DNA of 64,000 bases from Tetrapyrgos nigripes (Eukaryota > Basidiomycota > Agaricomycetes > Agaricales > Campanellaceae): assembly GCA_013368315.1 (NCBI GenBank), contig JAACJM010000085.1, forward strand, positions 62,001 through 126,000, written 5' to 3'. The number at the start of each line of letters is the position of its first letter. The first letter of the stretch is position 1. Made by a program: the position numbers and the translations under genes. The notes beneath the pieces were generated by a model. The model was not told the DNA's origin and searched no databases. It saw nothing but the letters and a program-made list of their open reading frames with translations. Shown here in pieces: positions 22,441-34,095 of the stretch.

Positions 22441-25400
22441 GGTCGACGTCGTCAGCAACAACGAAAGTAAGCCACTTTTCAAACTCCGCCAACCGTGACT
22501 TCAACGCTCACGTGGCTGTAAGCGCTCGTAGGCGCTCGCCTTTCTCTCAAGTTTGCTTTTCTGCAGTGCTCAATCAACGTTCATCAAATGGGAAGACAGT
22601 CTCTCAACTAGGGCAGTGTGTTCCCGAGCCGACTTCAAAAGAATCCCTGTGATATCAGCTCCAACGCTGATTTCACCAAGGATGTAATTATGAAATAGGT
22701 GACGAGGATCTATGCTATGAACATCAACTTCTTTCTTGAAACTCGGGACTCTGGAATATCATGGTTGTCTATGGCTAATACGGACTAAAAAAATTCCCGA
22801 TGGTAAATGGTACCCGCTCGTGCTAACGTGCAATACTGACGCACATCTATCAATTCCTCGTGCTCGAGCGGCCAGCGACTGTAGGTGACAGTTCTGATTG
22901 AGAATCCCCGAAGTTGACCGACCGTTTCCAGTGGTTATCAAATCAGCTGAACAAGGGCATAGCGGCCTTACCCCATCTTCCTCATCGAGAAGCCTCGAAT
23001 CATTCTGACGACATCATAACGCTCGCGGGATATCACCTGGTTTTCAACAAGAGCAGCACGTCAGTGCTCCGAATAAATGGGACTTGCTCGGTGTCCTACG
23101 AGGAACAGTTCAACACAGCTCTCGTGCCCACAAGGAACTGATACATATATTAGGCCCATCTTGACTGCCAAATAGGTGCGTATCACATTTATTTATGGTG
23201 AAACATCCAACAGAAAGGCACTCCAGCAGGACATTCGAAGACAGCTATGGGAAATCGCTGAAACTACGACTTCTTGCAAGGGTCATCAGGAAATCGTCTT
23301 GACCGCATCGGGGCTCAGCTGTTGCTCAGCTGCCTCCCTCAAATCACACGAGGTTTCTGAAGGATTCCCATCTCAATTCGTCCTCTGCTCGAATATGGCG
23401 CAAAAAGACCTGTCTTTGTTTTCTGGTAAGCTAAATTTTAGGCGCTTGAAAACCTTTAGACGCCGGAGTGATCGAAATTAGACTTCTCAATAATCCATTT
23501 CAGGCATTTAGCACTTTGTAAGGGAGCGGGAGAGACGTGTTCAAGATGTGTTCAAGGTGACACAGATGTAAGCCACTCTGCTTCCGGAATCGTCCTCGAC
23601 ATCACGGCACTGACTATTTATTTTCCCTGAGTCAGTACAAGCCTTTCAAGTCAAAACTTCTGAGAAAACAATCAAATCTCCACGCGGCGCCACTCTGTGG
23701 CAGTTGACCCTCGAATTGCAGAGATCAGAGACAAAGCAAAACAAACAACTATTACCGCCGGTCCACCCCTGCAACATCCTCCGAGGATGAAGGTCTCCTT
23801 TGTGTGCTGTATAGGCGAAGTTCCCGAGTAAGTAGGGCGTCTCCCGTTCGACCCTTTGTCTATAAGGTTATTACTTACAGCACCTATAATGCCTTATTAT
23901 AGAAAATACTAAGGATCCAGAAAGGGTATTTTGGGTCGGTGGGTCCTTCTGTAGCTCTTGTGGGTGCACTCACTCCCATAGGGTGCTGCTGCTGATCGAT
24001 GCTGCAAGGCAGATATCTTAGCTTCGGGATTATGGGGATCATCAACCAGTCTGCCATGTGTATCAGAATGGGTACGCAGAACGAATAAAAATCCTTCTAT
24101 CATCTTTTTAACCCCAAGTACGGTAAAGCGCCGGCACGCAAGCTCGGAGACGTACCATATCAATTGTCATTTTTGCGGGCACATGCACTTCCCTTAATGT
24201 CATTGTAAGGAGAACCATTTCATTTTCAGCGGTGTTGCATCAGAATGACAGGCAGTGTGTATTAGTGCAAAAGTCGTACCATTATTATTTACATACTGAC
24301 TGACTTTACCTGTTTCATCTAACATTCCGTACCCCGTATCCATATAGCGGCGAAGACAATAGGAGGTGAGGTGTCTATTATGATGTTGCTGTCTCGTTTA
24401 GATTTTGGTCCAAGTACATATAAACATCCGAGTCAAAACCCTACTGTACACGTACGTTCATGCCTTCGTTGATTCCGTTTCTTATCTCCGTGCATAGTAC
24501 CCAGTTGAAGTGAAGCCGTCTCTTCTCAGTCCTGGTGAAAGTTCAGATGAACTCGTTGACCGAATATGCCCCTAGAAAGATAGCATTATTCTCGTAAGTG
24601 CTTTTGGACACACGAGCGCCAATCACAACCAAGAGCTATAGAGTACTTGCTGTAGTAACGACATATGAAGTCACCTCCATAACCTATCAGAACCTATCAA
24701 CCCTTCTTATTAGATCTCAAGGCAGTGTTCTTTGTACCTGCGCTATAGTAGTGAAGCTACTACGCATTTGTGCATATATATTTGGGTGATACTGATGAAG
24801 TTCTTCTGTGATCTCCAACCTTGGCATCATGACATCCTCATACCATTTACTTACCCCATACTAGTACTCATAAAGACTCAGCGCTGTTAACTGGACTCTT
24901 CAAAACGATCAGCTGAGCCACTAATTTCGTGTTATGATAATTTAGCGCCATCGTCAGTACTCATGAGGTTCCTACCTTATTTCGAGATAGGATGTGTCGC
25001 ACTGGCAGTGCCAGACTGCGCATAAGTACTTTGCTTTCCGCCGTCCCAACTGATTGCCATGGCGAAGAGATATAAGCCACCGTAGTACTGTATCGCTCTT
25101 AACATGTACATCAAAATTCATTATGTAGCTATGCAGATCAAGAATCCTCAGTCTATGTAGCTATTTTTTCCTCATAGGTGTTTCATTCTTCTTGAAGCCC
25201 GAGAACGGATCCTTACGACACTAGTACTGTCGATTTGCGTTCACGTCTCCTGAAGTGCTTACCAGGTACTGTGTGGCGCATTGACTACACTGCGAATAAC
25301 TTCTCGGCGTTGACGAGCTCTGCCATTGACGCTCGGTGTTAAGTGCTACAACTCACTCAATCTGTTTCTTTTATTCTCCTATTTTGGGCTCATCTCTTTT

Positions 25401-27496
25401 GTCTTCTCGCGCGGAGTATTTCTCTGCTTCCACAGCTATGTCAGGCGTTGATGGAAGAGGCACTATATATTCTCAAGAGCGCTCCTTTTAGGTTGCCTAG
25501 TACACTCGGAATCAATCCGAATCAAAGGAAGGCGAATCATCATTAAAATATGAGTCAAGTGATGGGTAAATATTTATGTAGGTCAACTGAACGGTACCTA
25601 CAATACCAACTGCTAGACGCGTGTAATCACATCGTCAGCGTCGATAGTGATATCAGAATGGAGTTGATGCTAGCTCCTATCTGGATAGGATCCATGATAT
25701 ATCCAAGACGATCTAAGAAGCGAAGAGCTGTGTCCGCCTCCCCGTCAGATTGCTCGGTGCCAGTGAACGGCGGGCGTCCAAGGGATATTTCAATGGGTTC
25801 CCCGAGTGAGCGCTTTCTATAAAAGGCTTCCGGAGATTTTTCCCTTTTGGGATTGCAGTCGGTGTTTAAGTTTTTCCTACGGATGTGAAAAAAACAAATT
25901 ATGCCACGCAGAAACCGCCGGAATCTCGGAAGTTGCGTCGGGCCAATGGAACAACCCCCACGTTTCCAAGTTCCAACACTTCACTCGGTCCGTACTTACT
26001 CAACTTGGGGAAGTACACCAGACGTCATTATTGCGAACTACATAAGTGTTGAGTATAATTTGGTATCTGTGTCTCTGAATCAATATTTGGGCATTCCTTG
26101 ACGTTCCATCGACGTAGTCAGTGAGGTCAGTGGCAAGTAAAGTCCAAGTCACAGACCCCAAGTCGACATCGTCGATATGATCTTCAGCGGATCTTCATAT
26201 TGGGGCCACATTTGCGGAAGGTGGAACCAGATGGCTATACGATGTCTATAGGCAGATAGGATATTTGCGAAAGAACGCACCAACGCATTGGTCAAAGATG
26301 TACGTACAAGCAACAATGAGGATTTTCGCCTACATATTTCAAATCTTAGGTCAACGTGTTTTAACGCGAGGAGAGAGAGGGCCGGGTCGAGCCGGAGCAG
26401 GTCGGAGCACTGTGCGGGACAGTACTATAGACGGAGGCCTCTGTATCCTCAGTCTGCAGGCTGCGGGAACGCATTGCCGGTAAAAGAAGATCACCCGAGT
26501 TCCATCAGAAGCCGGGGGAACGTACCTGAGGCTGCTCCCCAGTGTCCCCACGGCCGTAAAACAATAGGGGGGGTCAGAGTTCACGACGCACTTTTCCAGC
26601 AGCGATTCACCCTTCCGATTCACCCATCGGTTCATCCAAGAAATTTGCATAACTCCTGCTGTGGAGAATCGTCGAGGTGAATCGGAAGGTGAATCGACCA
26701 GGTGAATCGACGATTCTGGGTGAAGCGACTCCAGAGCCGTTTCATCTTTCGATTCGATTCTGCTCCGATTCTGAAAAAGTGAATCAAAAGTAGAATCGTT
26801 GAACTCTGACCCCCTAGTGCTTTTACCTCGATATGCCTCCGAGGACTGCTTACACGTTTACCTTGCATGCGCGACGGGAAGTTCGTTGAAGCGACACCTA
26901 ATTGTTTGGAGATGGACACTCCAACTCTAGCCATGCGTACACTTACCGGGCGTCCAGGGCTGCTGCAGAGCCGTCGCAAAACAAGCAAATGCTGGCTTCG
27001 ACATCCAGAATGAGCAAAGGTTAGTCTACTTCCACGACAAGGCTTCAAGAAAAAACTCATCTGAGGCTGTCTGAGGCACACCAGAAATGCTTGTTAGCTC
27101 CTTTATATTTGTGTTTTTGTATTTTACTAGTATGTAAGTTAGCTATATGCAATGTGTGAGTGCGTAATGGTTTACTAGGATGCAGGAGATTAAGCAAGGA
27201 AGAGCAAATGCAACTATTGAAACACTGGGAAGATATGCAAGGAAGTGTCAATGTGTATGCAAAAAAGGAGCGCGAAGAACAATGCAAGGCATCCCGAGAA
27301 AGACCAAAAATACATCTCGACAAAAAATGAAGTGAATGAGAATGGTAATTGCGTGTGAGGGTATAATAGATAAGTCCATGAGTATACAAAGTGTTTGTTG
27401 TTGGGCTGATGCGATGACGGATGATATTATGATGTGCGAAGAAAGCCAAAAGAGCCAGCTTAAAGGAAAGCACGAAAAGAGGAAGCAAGCGAGGGA
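22441..27496. other. Gene-poor 5-kb region
   Basis: I found no convincing gene here. The only frames longer than 60 codons have no family motif, many begin at TTG or GTG, and none joins to others by good splice sites. A TATA-like TATAAAAGG at 25818-25826 precedes a 66-codon frame (25901) without recognisable content. The one clear structure is the terminal-inverted-repeat element at 26565-26816. The region may hold decayed transposon or pseudogene sequence that I cannot recognise. Confidence 0.5.
26565..26816. mobile_element. MITE-like element with TA flanks (about 252 bp)
   Basis: The left end reads TA, seven G, then TCAGAGTTC. The right end is GAACTCTGA, five C, TA, so the ends are inverted repeats of about 16 bp differing in G-run length. 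Inside, CGATTCACC motifs on the left (26602-26638) are matched by several GGTGAATCG motifs on the right (26676-26712), forming a longer imperfect foldback. No open frame for a transposase is present. The TA at both ends is the target duplication expected of Tc1/mariner-like elements, so a non-autonomous member of that group is the best guess. Confidence 0.65.
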
Positions 27497-28512
27497 CTAC
27501 CACTCCGCAGCCATGGGAACAGCATACATTTTTGTTTTGAGTGGGTGTGCGGATGGCATCATTTCGGATACCGAAAATAGTGAGGGGGAATAGATCTTGG
27601 CACTGAGATCGTCGTGACTTATAGGGGTCACCGGAGAGGCAGACGAAGCAGGGGAAGTAGTGTTGGAATAGCTTGCTGAAGGAGTATCGGGAGTGACGGG
27701 AGACCCGGTGTATGGCGAAGGTTCTCTGCGATGATGATGCCGCGGACTTTCGTCGGGTTGTTTGGGAGAAGATGTGTGGCGTTGGCCAAAAGGGATAGGG
27801 GACGAAGAGGTGATGGTGGGTTCTGGGATGATAGGGGTAACGGATGGTGAGTCGGACGACTTGGCGACGACGCGCTTCGACACCATTTGGAGAGAGTATG
27901 TGGGATAAGGACCTTGTGAGTTACGGAAGTCTTCTTTGACCTTGGCCTCAAAGTTGGACAAGATCGGATTGTCGACAGTGAGCTCCCAGTCTAGGTAATT
28001 GCACATTTCTCGCTCCATCTGATTGATCTCCCGCAGCGTAAACATGCCCTGTGCGACGATACTCCACGACTTGTTTGAATAGGTGTCATCGCAGATCACC
28101 TTGGAAGCAATCATGAAGGCAGAGATGAAGAGGCGGTGGCCTGAGGAACCTCGGGCCGTCGGAAAGCGGGCCTTTAAGCGCTGCAATAGTACGAGCGAAG
28201 CAAAAGTGACAGAAGGATGGAGTTTTGTCCTATGCAGGGCATACGCAATAAAGATGGGGAGCTTCGCCTGCGAATGTGTTACTGATGGTGGAAATTCCGG
28301 ACATGCGAATAGGTGAGTTATGAAGCGCGCACAGAGGCGTGCCATCGACTCGTGGCCATAGTAGGGGTCCGGTTTAGAATGCGATTGAGGCGGTGTGGAA
28401 GACTTTTGTTGCTGTGAGACAGAGGAAAGGGGAGAAACGGAAGGTAAACACTGACGGGCATCGGTTGATAGGACATTCTCGAACGAACTTGTTTCTTTGA
28501 GGACTCGGCCAT
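27497..28512 (-). CDS. Cyclin of the Pho85/PCL type
   Basis: Regulatory subunit of a Pho85-like cyclin-dependent kinase, acting in the nucleus or cytoplasm. The cyclin box is clear: YYGHESMARLCARFITHLFA, KLPIFIAYALHRTKLHPSVT, FASLVLLQRLKARFP, HRLFISAFMIASKVICDDTY, SNKSWSIVAQGMFTLREINQ and MEREMCNYLDWELTVDNPIL. The C-terminal third is Ser/Pro/Thr-rich and ends VPMAAEW. The start is uncertain. I give the ATG at 28512 (MAESSKKQVRSRMSYQ), which needs an unusually short 38-bp intron to reach the main frame. A phase-compatible upstream exon from an ATG at 28781 is an alternative, but a TATATAAG lies only 15 nt before that ATG. Family call firm, N-terminus not. Confidence 0.85.
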
Positions 28513-30697
28513 GTTTAGATTGGGGCCACAAATCTGCAGAGACAGGTCAGATATTGTTATATACAACGCGGACTTGAGAGGAAAACAGCCATGGCCTATA
28601 TCATCCCACGACGAAAAATTTTTCGTCCATCTCCATTGGGACACTAGACGCCGACACCGATGGGAAACGGCCTAATCAGAAAGATGGACTCACCTAGCAG
28701 AATGAAGATGAAGGAGGACCTACAAGAAGACGAGAGCGGAACTGGAGCACAAAGGCAATGGTGGGGGATTTTGAAACGCATAGGTCCGCTTATATACGGC
28801 CCCAAAACATAACCCGTGCGGTGGACAGAAGGCTGTGCAGGTTTGCATTTAGGGCGGTTAATCACGTGATGGGGATGTTCCCGAATCCCTTCTCCCCGAC
28901 ACGAGGACGGTAACTTGGACTTTGTACATAGAACTACTCCTGCCCAACACGTTTTCCTTCAATATCTACTCAGTCCCCCACTTCCTCCATGCTTTTGTCG
29001 CAAGTTTTTCATTTTTGCGGCTTCCACGGACAAGGCACGCTCAGACGCGTCTTTGCAGTACTAGTATTGTTTCCACTATCACCGAAGTCTGTTCAGCCCC
29101 CCTGTTCTGATTGTTTCAAACGATCCGTGTCAGTCGCTTTGCAATGGGCACACTCTCCTATGTCTGCTTCCGCAACATTACTCGTACGACGAGGGGTACT
29201 CCCCTGTAATAGTCTGTATCAGATGCGCCAGCTGCCGATCGTAATTTTCGCTTTGGCATCGCGTTGTACCTCATTTACTTGCTCGATCGACGTGTCTTGC
29301 TCTCGACGCTCAGTATGACTGCCATTCAAGGCATGCCAAGTATCCTTTAGATACTCTATCATGCTGTAAGCACGCCATCTACACCTGTCAGTCTACGATC
29401 CCAGCCTGCAAATAACGCTTGCGCTAACGCTCGCTAAATGCGTGCAGTAACCGCGAAGAGACTTGCTCAATCATTGCTTGGAGTATCAATATTCGAGTTG
29501 TGGTGCTGTATCCACCTGCTCAACAACAATTGTCCTAATCGACCAATATAGGTCAACGCGTATTTCCTCTTGATTGCTTTAGATGTCTGTCTATTCCAGG
29601 CCCAGATCAAGACGGAGAATACATAACATCCAAGCTGCTTGAACAGTCTACTAACTGTCGCATTCTATTCCCATAAAGCCGTTAGACTCATGGGACCACA
29701 AGTTGGTCTTAGGACCGCACTACAGATGAGTTCGGGTACACATGAGACTTTGTATTGATGATATTGGCAGTTGAAACCAACTCTATGCCCCAATCGCTTC
29801 CAGGCTTTGACAAGGTGATTCAGAATGAATCTTTTCTCTTCCGTCTTCGATCTCTTAAATTGTGGTACAATTTTTCAGATCAGTTAGTTACACCCGCCAC
29901 CGGAAGATAATTGTGATCATCAACTCATGTTCTCCTGCTTCCCCGGAGCAAAAAATCTCCTTGAAGCGTCGCAATGCTGAATGTCAGAATCTCTAGTTGG
30001 AGTTCCAGTTCTAGCCCGGCTTTGACTCTACGAGGCACTGGCCGTACATCCGTTCAACCGTACGTCTGAATACTATCAGCAGGCCTTCACTGCCATCGGG
30101 ATTCGGAACCCTCTTTGCCAGGAACTTTTTTGACTCGGAATCAGTATGGGGCGTCCCCTGATAATGAAAACCTCTTAGTGATCACGATAAATTTACCATC
30201 GGCACACCTCTATCGGGCCCAACCAATGACTACTCCCGAGGTACCTCACGGGCACAAAATGACGAGGTACCGACGCCGACGGCTCGCGCAGCGCAGCCTC
30301 GGCTCTCACAGACGCACAACTGGCCCGAACGGCTACCACGGTGCCCCGACTTCCGATCACTTCTTGTTTTCTTAGGACTGACAAATGCAATATACCAACT
30401 CAGTAGCACAGCTTGCTGGCACTGACTCGAAGCATCTCGCACCTTCTGGTACGTGCCGAGAGTAATTCTCCAGCTAAATCGGTTTGGTCTACCCCAAGCT
30501 CCCCACAATCTCCTTTAATAGGTCAATGCAAGTACTAAGTTCTCCTTCCTAGAAGTTCCTAGTTCCGAATGCTATACATTGTATGTTCCCAGCTTTCCTT
30601 CTTAAGTCTATGTAGACCTTCGACTTCCTTTCTTATCTCCCCGTATCTCGCTCACCAGTGCCCCAGTGCCCCGATGCTCCAAAACTCACCAGCATTT
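28513..30697. other. Gene-poor region upstream of the cyclin gene
   Basis: Contains the cyclin promoter and 5' leader (to about 28800). Beyond that, about 1.9 kb with no recognisable gene, RNA or repeat. Open frames of up to about 110 codons near 28989 and 30230 lack family motifs. Confidence 0.45.
28789..28796 (-). promoter_or_regulatory. TATA box of the cyclin gene
   Basis: Minus-strand TATATAAG followed by GCGGACC. It predicts a transcription start near 28765, downstream of the ATG at 28781, and so supports a spliced 5' leader with the coding start farther in. Confidence 0.45.
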
Positions 30698-32553
30698 CTA
30701 ATTGACCTGCTGATCCTGGGCCTTGGCATCATCTTCTTCTACGAAACTCTTGTAAATTACCCAGGCATCGACATATTCCTCTCCTTTCCCATCAAGCCGC
30801 TTTAACCTCCCGGCCTGAGGAATACGACCTGCTTTGGTGAATCCAAGACGCTCCCATAGTCTGTTTGATGCGCGTTAGTGTCAAGCATCACTGGTAGTAT
30901 CAGGTATGGGGTGCATGTTTGCATCATGCACAAAAGTAAATTACTGAAGACATACGAGAAGGAGAAGAGAGTTAAAACAGCGTGAAATGGAATGGAATGG
31001 AACTGTTAGGATATAGATAAATGCAAGATGCATACTTGTAACGGGAAACGTCAAACTCGGGGACGGTAAAAATTTTTGTGGCGATATCAAGGCGGGATGG
31101 GAAAGGGAAGGGAAGGGGAAGTGTCTTTGACTTCGAATTGGGCTATTCGGCCGAATAGTGGATGCTTCCAGTACGCCTTACACTGCAAGGCGAGTTATGT
31201 AGTATAGAAAGCACAACACAGCAAGTTAGAAGAAAGAACATCTCATAAAAGATGAAATTAGAAAGAAGATTTGAAGTGAAGGTGCAATCCTAAGCTTAAG
31301 CAGGCAACGTGAAGCAAAACTGACCTGACAGAAGCCTCGTTATTGACATACACCAGATTGAACACACTAGCTCTGTATCCTAGCTTTGGGGCATAAAATA
31401 GGAAAGACCGAGCGAGATTGGTGCCATGTCCACTTTTCCGGTGATTTGGGGGAACGATGAAGCCCCCGTTGCAAATCTATGGATACGTGTCATGCATGCG
31501 CATGAGAGTTTCAGCAAAACAACCGTCCGTTTGGTAAACCGCAACGAAGCCAAGGCAAGGAGACGAGTCAGAGATTCAAATCAACACAAGTCACAGAGGT
31601 GGACGCCGACGCCGCATGTACATGTATGATTTACGCGTTCGCGCCATTAGCCGTTCCCCCGCAAGTTTGAAGGGATGATTGAAGGAAGCACCGTGGTCCA
31701 ATAGACACGTGAAAGGGACGAAAGTCGTTGTAAGCGGAGAAAGACATCGCAATAAACGTGTAGCAGTGGAGTTGCATAGATGCAGTTGAGTAGTGGTGTT
31801 GTGTTGTGCAGATCGAGAGTGTTACACACAGGTGGAGAGTATGAGAAGGATAAAGCACGCCAAAGACAGGAAGACCGTGTACGTCCGTCAGAGAAGACTT
31901 CTGTACGACATATGCAAAGCTGTGACTTACATGAGAGGATCGACCGGGATAGTTTGGCTTTACCTGCGTGGCAGTGTAGTCAGAAAAAAGCTGAAAATTT
32001 CACGACATAGATATTAGACGTGGGCATACGCGTACTCCCAGACGGATACACGTACGCCGAAATGCGCGTACCAAATCTTCCAGGATGCGCAGCACACAGC
32101 AAACCGTGCAATTATTGGTAGAACCGGCCGAGATACGAAACTCACATAGTAAAATCCAACCACGCAAGTCTCCCACTCCCTCCCATTTCTAGCCTCATCC
32201 AATGTCAGACTAGTTACAGACGCGTCTTTTTCAGAATTGATCGTGCCCATCGCCTGAACAGCAATAAAAACATCTTCCGCGAAAAAGTACTTTTCAAACG
32301 AGTCCACAGTGATCACGTCTTCTTGAGGATAGGTTCTTCCCTCCTCAACTACCGCTCCAAAGACGGAAGCGAGGTGCGAAATGAGACCCGGTGCCGGGAG
32401 AGCATTCGTGAGGGTGACGTGATGAATTGTAATGTACGGTCTATCGGGAGTGTTGTTAGAACTCGAGACGTTGGTGCACCATATTGTAGAAGGGAGAATT
32501 GCTCCAAGTTGGTAATCGCCTGTTGATCTTGTAAAAGTACCGTATGCAGACAT
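30698..32553 (-). CDS. GNAT-family N-acetyltransferase with very long introns
   Basis: Acetyl-CoA-dependent transferase of the GNAT superfamily; substrate unknown. Four exons join in frame: 32146-32553, 31931-31963, 31325-31476 and 30698-30860, about 251 residues. Order of blocks: MSAYGTFTRSTGDYQLGAIL, GRTYPQEDVITVDSFEKYFF, CVVGFYY joined to VKPNYPGRSSH (an exon of only 33 nt), ICNGGFIVPPNHRKSGHGTN and YAPKLGYRASVFNLVYVNNE. The last is joined to LWERLGFTKAGRIPQAGRLK. HRKSGHGTNLA fits motif A (Q/R-x-x-G-x-G) that binds acetyl-CoA. Introns are 182, 454 and 464 bp, far longer than the usual 50-65 bp. All conserved blocks are present, so the gene looks intact. Reading on into the first intron would give a false shorter gene ending near 32014. 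Confidence 0.85.
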
Positions 32554-32844
32554 GTTCGTGATCAGCGCTTCAGCACAAAACTGACCTAGACTGACTGCCT
32601 CGCAGAGGATGCAGATCACAAAAATGTGTTTTTCCCAGCAATGATGTCACACTACTAGTACCCACGACTACTCTAGCATAGGTACATAGCCAATTGATTA
32701 TTTCATTTCATTTCATCTCTACTGCTATGGCAGCCATAGTCAAAATAAAATCAAAATCTTACTCGGACAAGAGATAGATGGGTAGCTGAGACAACTCTGG
32801 GTAAAGTCCCGAGTCAGAGTACTTCCAAGCTACACAGCCAAGTA

Positions 32845-33916
32845 TTAAAAATGCTCAATTTCGACAACTTCCCTCTGCTCATCAATTACGAGGCGAATAC
32901 TTTTCCCTAACCAATGCGGAGACGCGGGCTCTGACTGCGGCACAGTCCCTCCTGTACTCCTATCGCCAGTGGGCTCTGACTTCCCGCCAACATAGCCTTG
33001 CGAAATCCCATCCCCAAAGAAAACATAACCAGGGATATAACGGTCCACAAAGCTGTAGAGAATTAACCGTCAGTGAATGCCAAGGGTGGCAAGAAGAATA
33101 GTACAGTTTAACAGCGGCGTCAGTCATCCCCTTGCCACCATTACGTGCTTTCATACCGTGTTCTTGCTCTAATCTCCACTTGTATACTATCGGATAGGGA
33201 GTCGAAGTTTCAGACGAATCCGGTTTGATCTACAGAACTGTTCAGTGAAACGAAAACTTGTTGGCCGTTTCACGGACCTGGACAAATACGTCAAAAAATG
33301 ACCACAGATCCACGTAGGAGAACAAAGCGTCGTTGACTTCTTCAACGTTCTCTCTTGTGCCAACTATCCCATCGTCCATCTTCAGACTATCTTTGACGTC
33401 CTTCCACACGCCGTTCCACCGTTTCTCTAGCTCTTCTCGCGATATCGGGTAGAAACCATTGCACCAGCCTTCCATGATTATCACGTCCAGAGGAGGCTTG
33501 ACGACCACACCCGAGCCATCGAGCGGTAGACGATCACCTTCGCCATTGAAAAGACTCTTCTCAAAGCGAGGAATTTCCACCTCTTTGACGCCAGACTTTA
33601 ATGACTTCAAGAGTTCCATACCTAATGCAACGTCATGCGTGCCAGGTTGACCACGACCACGCCAGAGGGGATTCTGCGGATGAGTTTCAGCAAGATCCTT
33701 CAGTCCGTCATGAGGTAGATATAAGTCGTCGATAGATAAGGACGCGACACGAAGACGATGTGGTTCGTCTGACAAGTAGGAATGCACAAGACCGGTGAGG
33801 AACGATTTCCCGGATCCTTGAGGCCCTTGGACCGCCACAAAAAGTGGCCGTTGCGAGTGGTCTGCTAGATGACGCAGGATATGTTTGGCAATATGCTGAA
33901 CTGCAGGAAGAATCAT
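32845..33916 (-). CDS. D-glycerate 3-kinase-like P-loop kinase (Tda10/GLYK type)
   Basis: Cytosolic P-loop kinase related to plant D-glycerate 3-kinase and yeast Tda10 (YGR205W). Residues 25-40 hold LFVAVQGPQGSGKSFL, with Walker A GPQGSGKS. Later come LRVASLSIDDLYLPHDGL and NPLWRGRGQPGTHDVALGME, then EIPRFEKSLFNGEGDRL and LDVIIMEGWCNGFYP (Walker B region) and LFSYVDLWSFFDVFVQ. Two introns lead to IKPDSSETSTPYPIVYKWRL, GMTDAAVKLFVDRYIPGYVF and the end VVEIEHF. These are the standard family blocks and the length is normal. The 5' end faces RER1 with 179 bp between start codons, so the two share a promoter region. Glycerate as substrate is inferred from the family. Confidence 0.93.
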
Positions 33917-34095
33917 GATAAAGGGAATGCTTGAGAACCAGACATAGCTGAAGAAACGGTCCGGGAACGATCCGCTCTAGTGAACACCGATTGCAAATAA
34001 AATTATGTAAAGCGGAGTTTGAACTCGGCGAAGACTTTTTTGCTGTACAGCCAAGTTCAAAGCTCGTCTCAGTCCAACGACAAGAAACGACCAAG

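Noticed and set aside
22914..23141. 75-codon protein-like frame on +
   Set aside because: It starts at TTG and has no motif, no upstream exon and no supported partner exon. It may be a relic, but I cannot support it.
32014..32145. Read-through end of the first GNAT exon as a separate short gene
   Set aside because: The frame stays open by chance through 69 bp and beyond, but the true continuation VKPNYPGRSSH lies at 31931-31963, so the short end is intronic.
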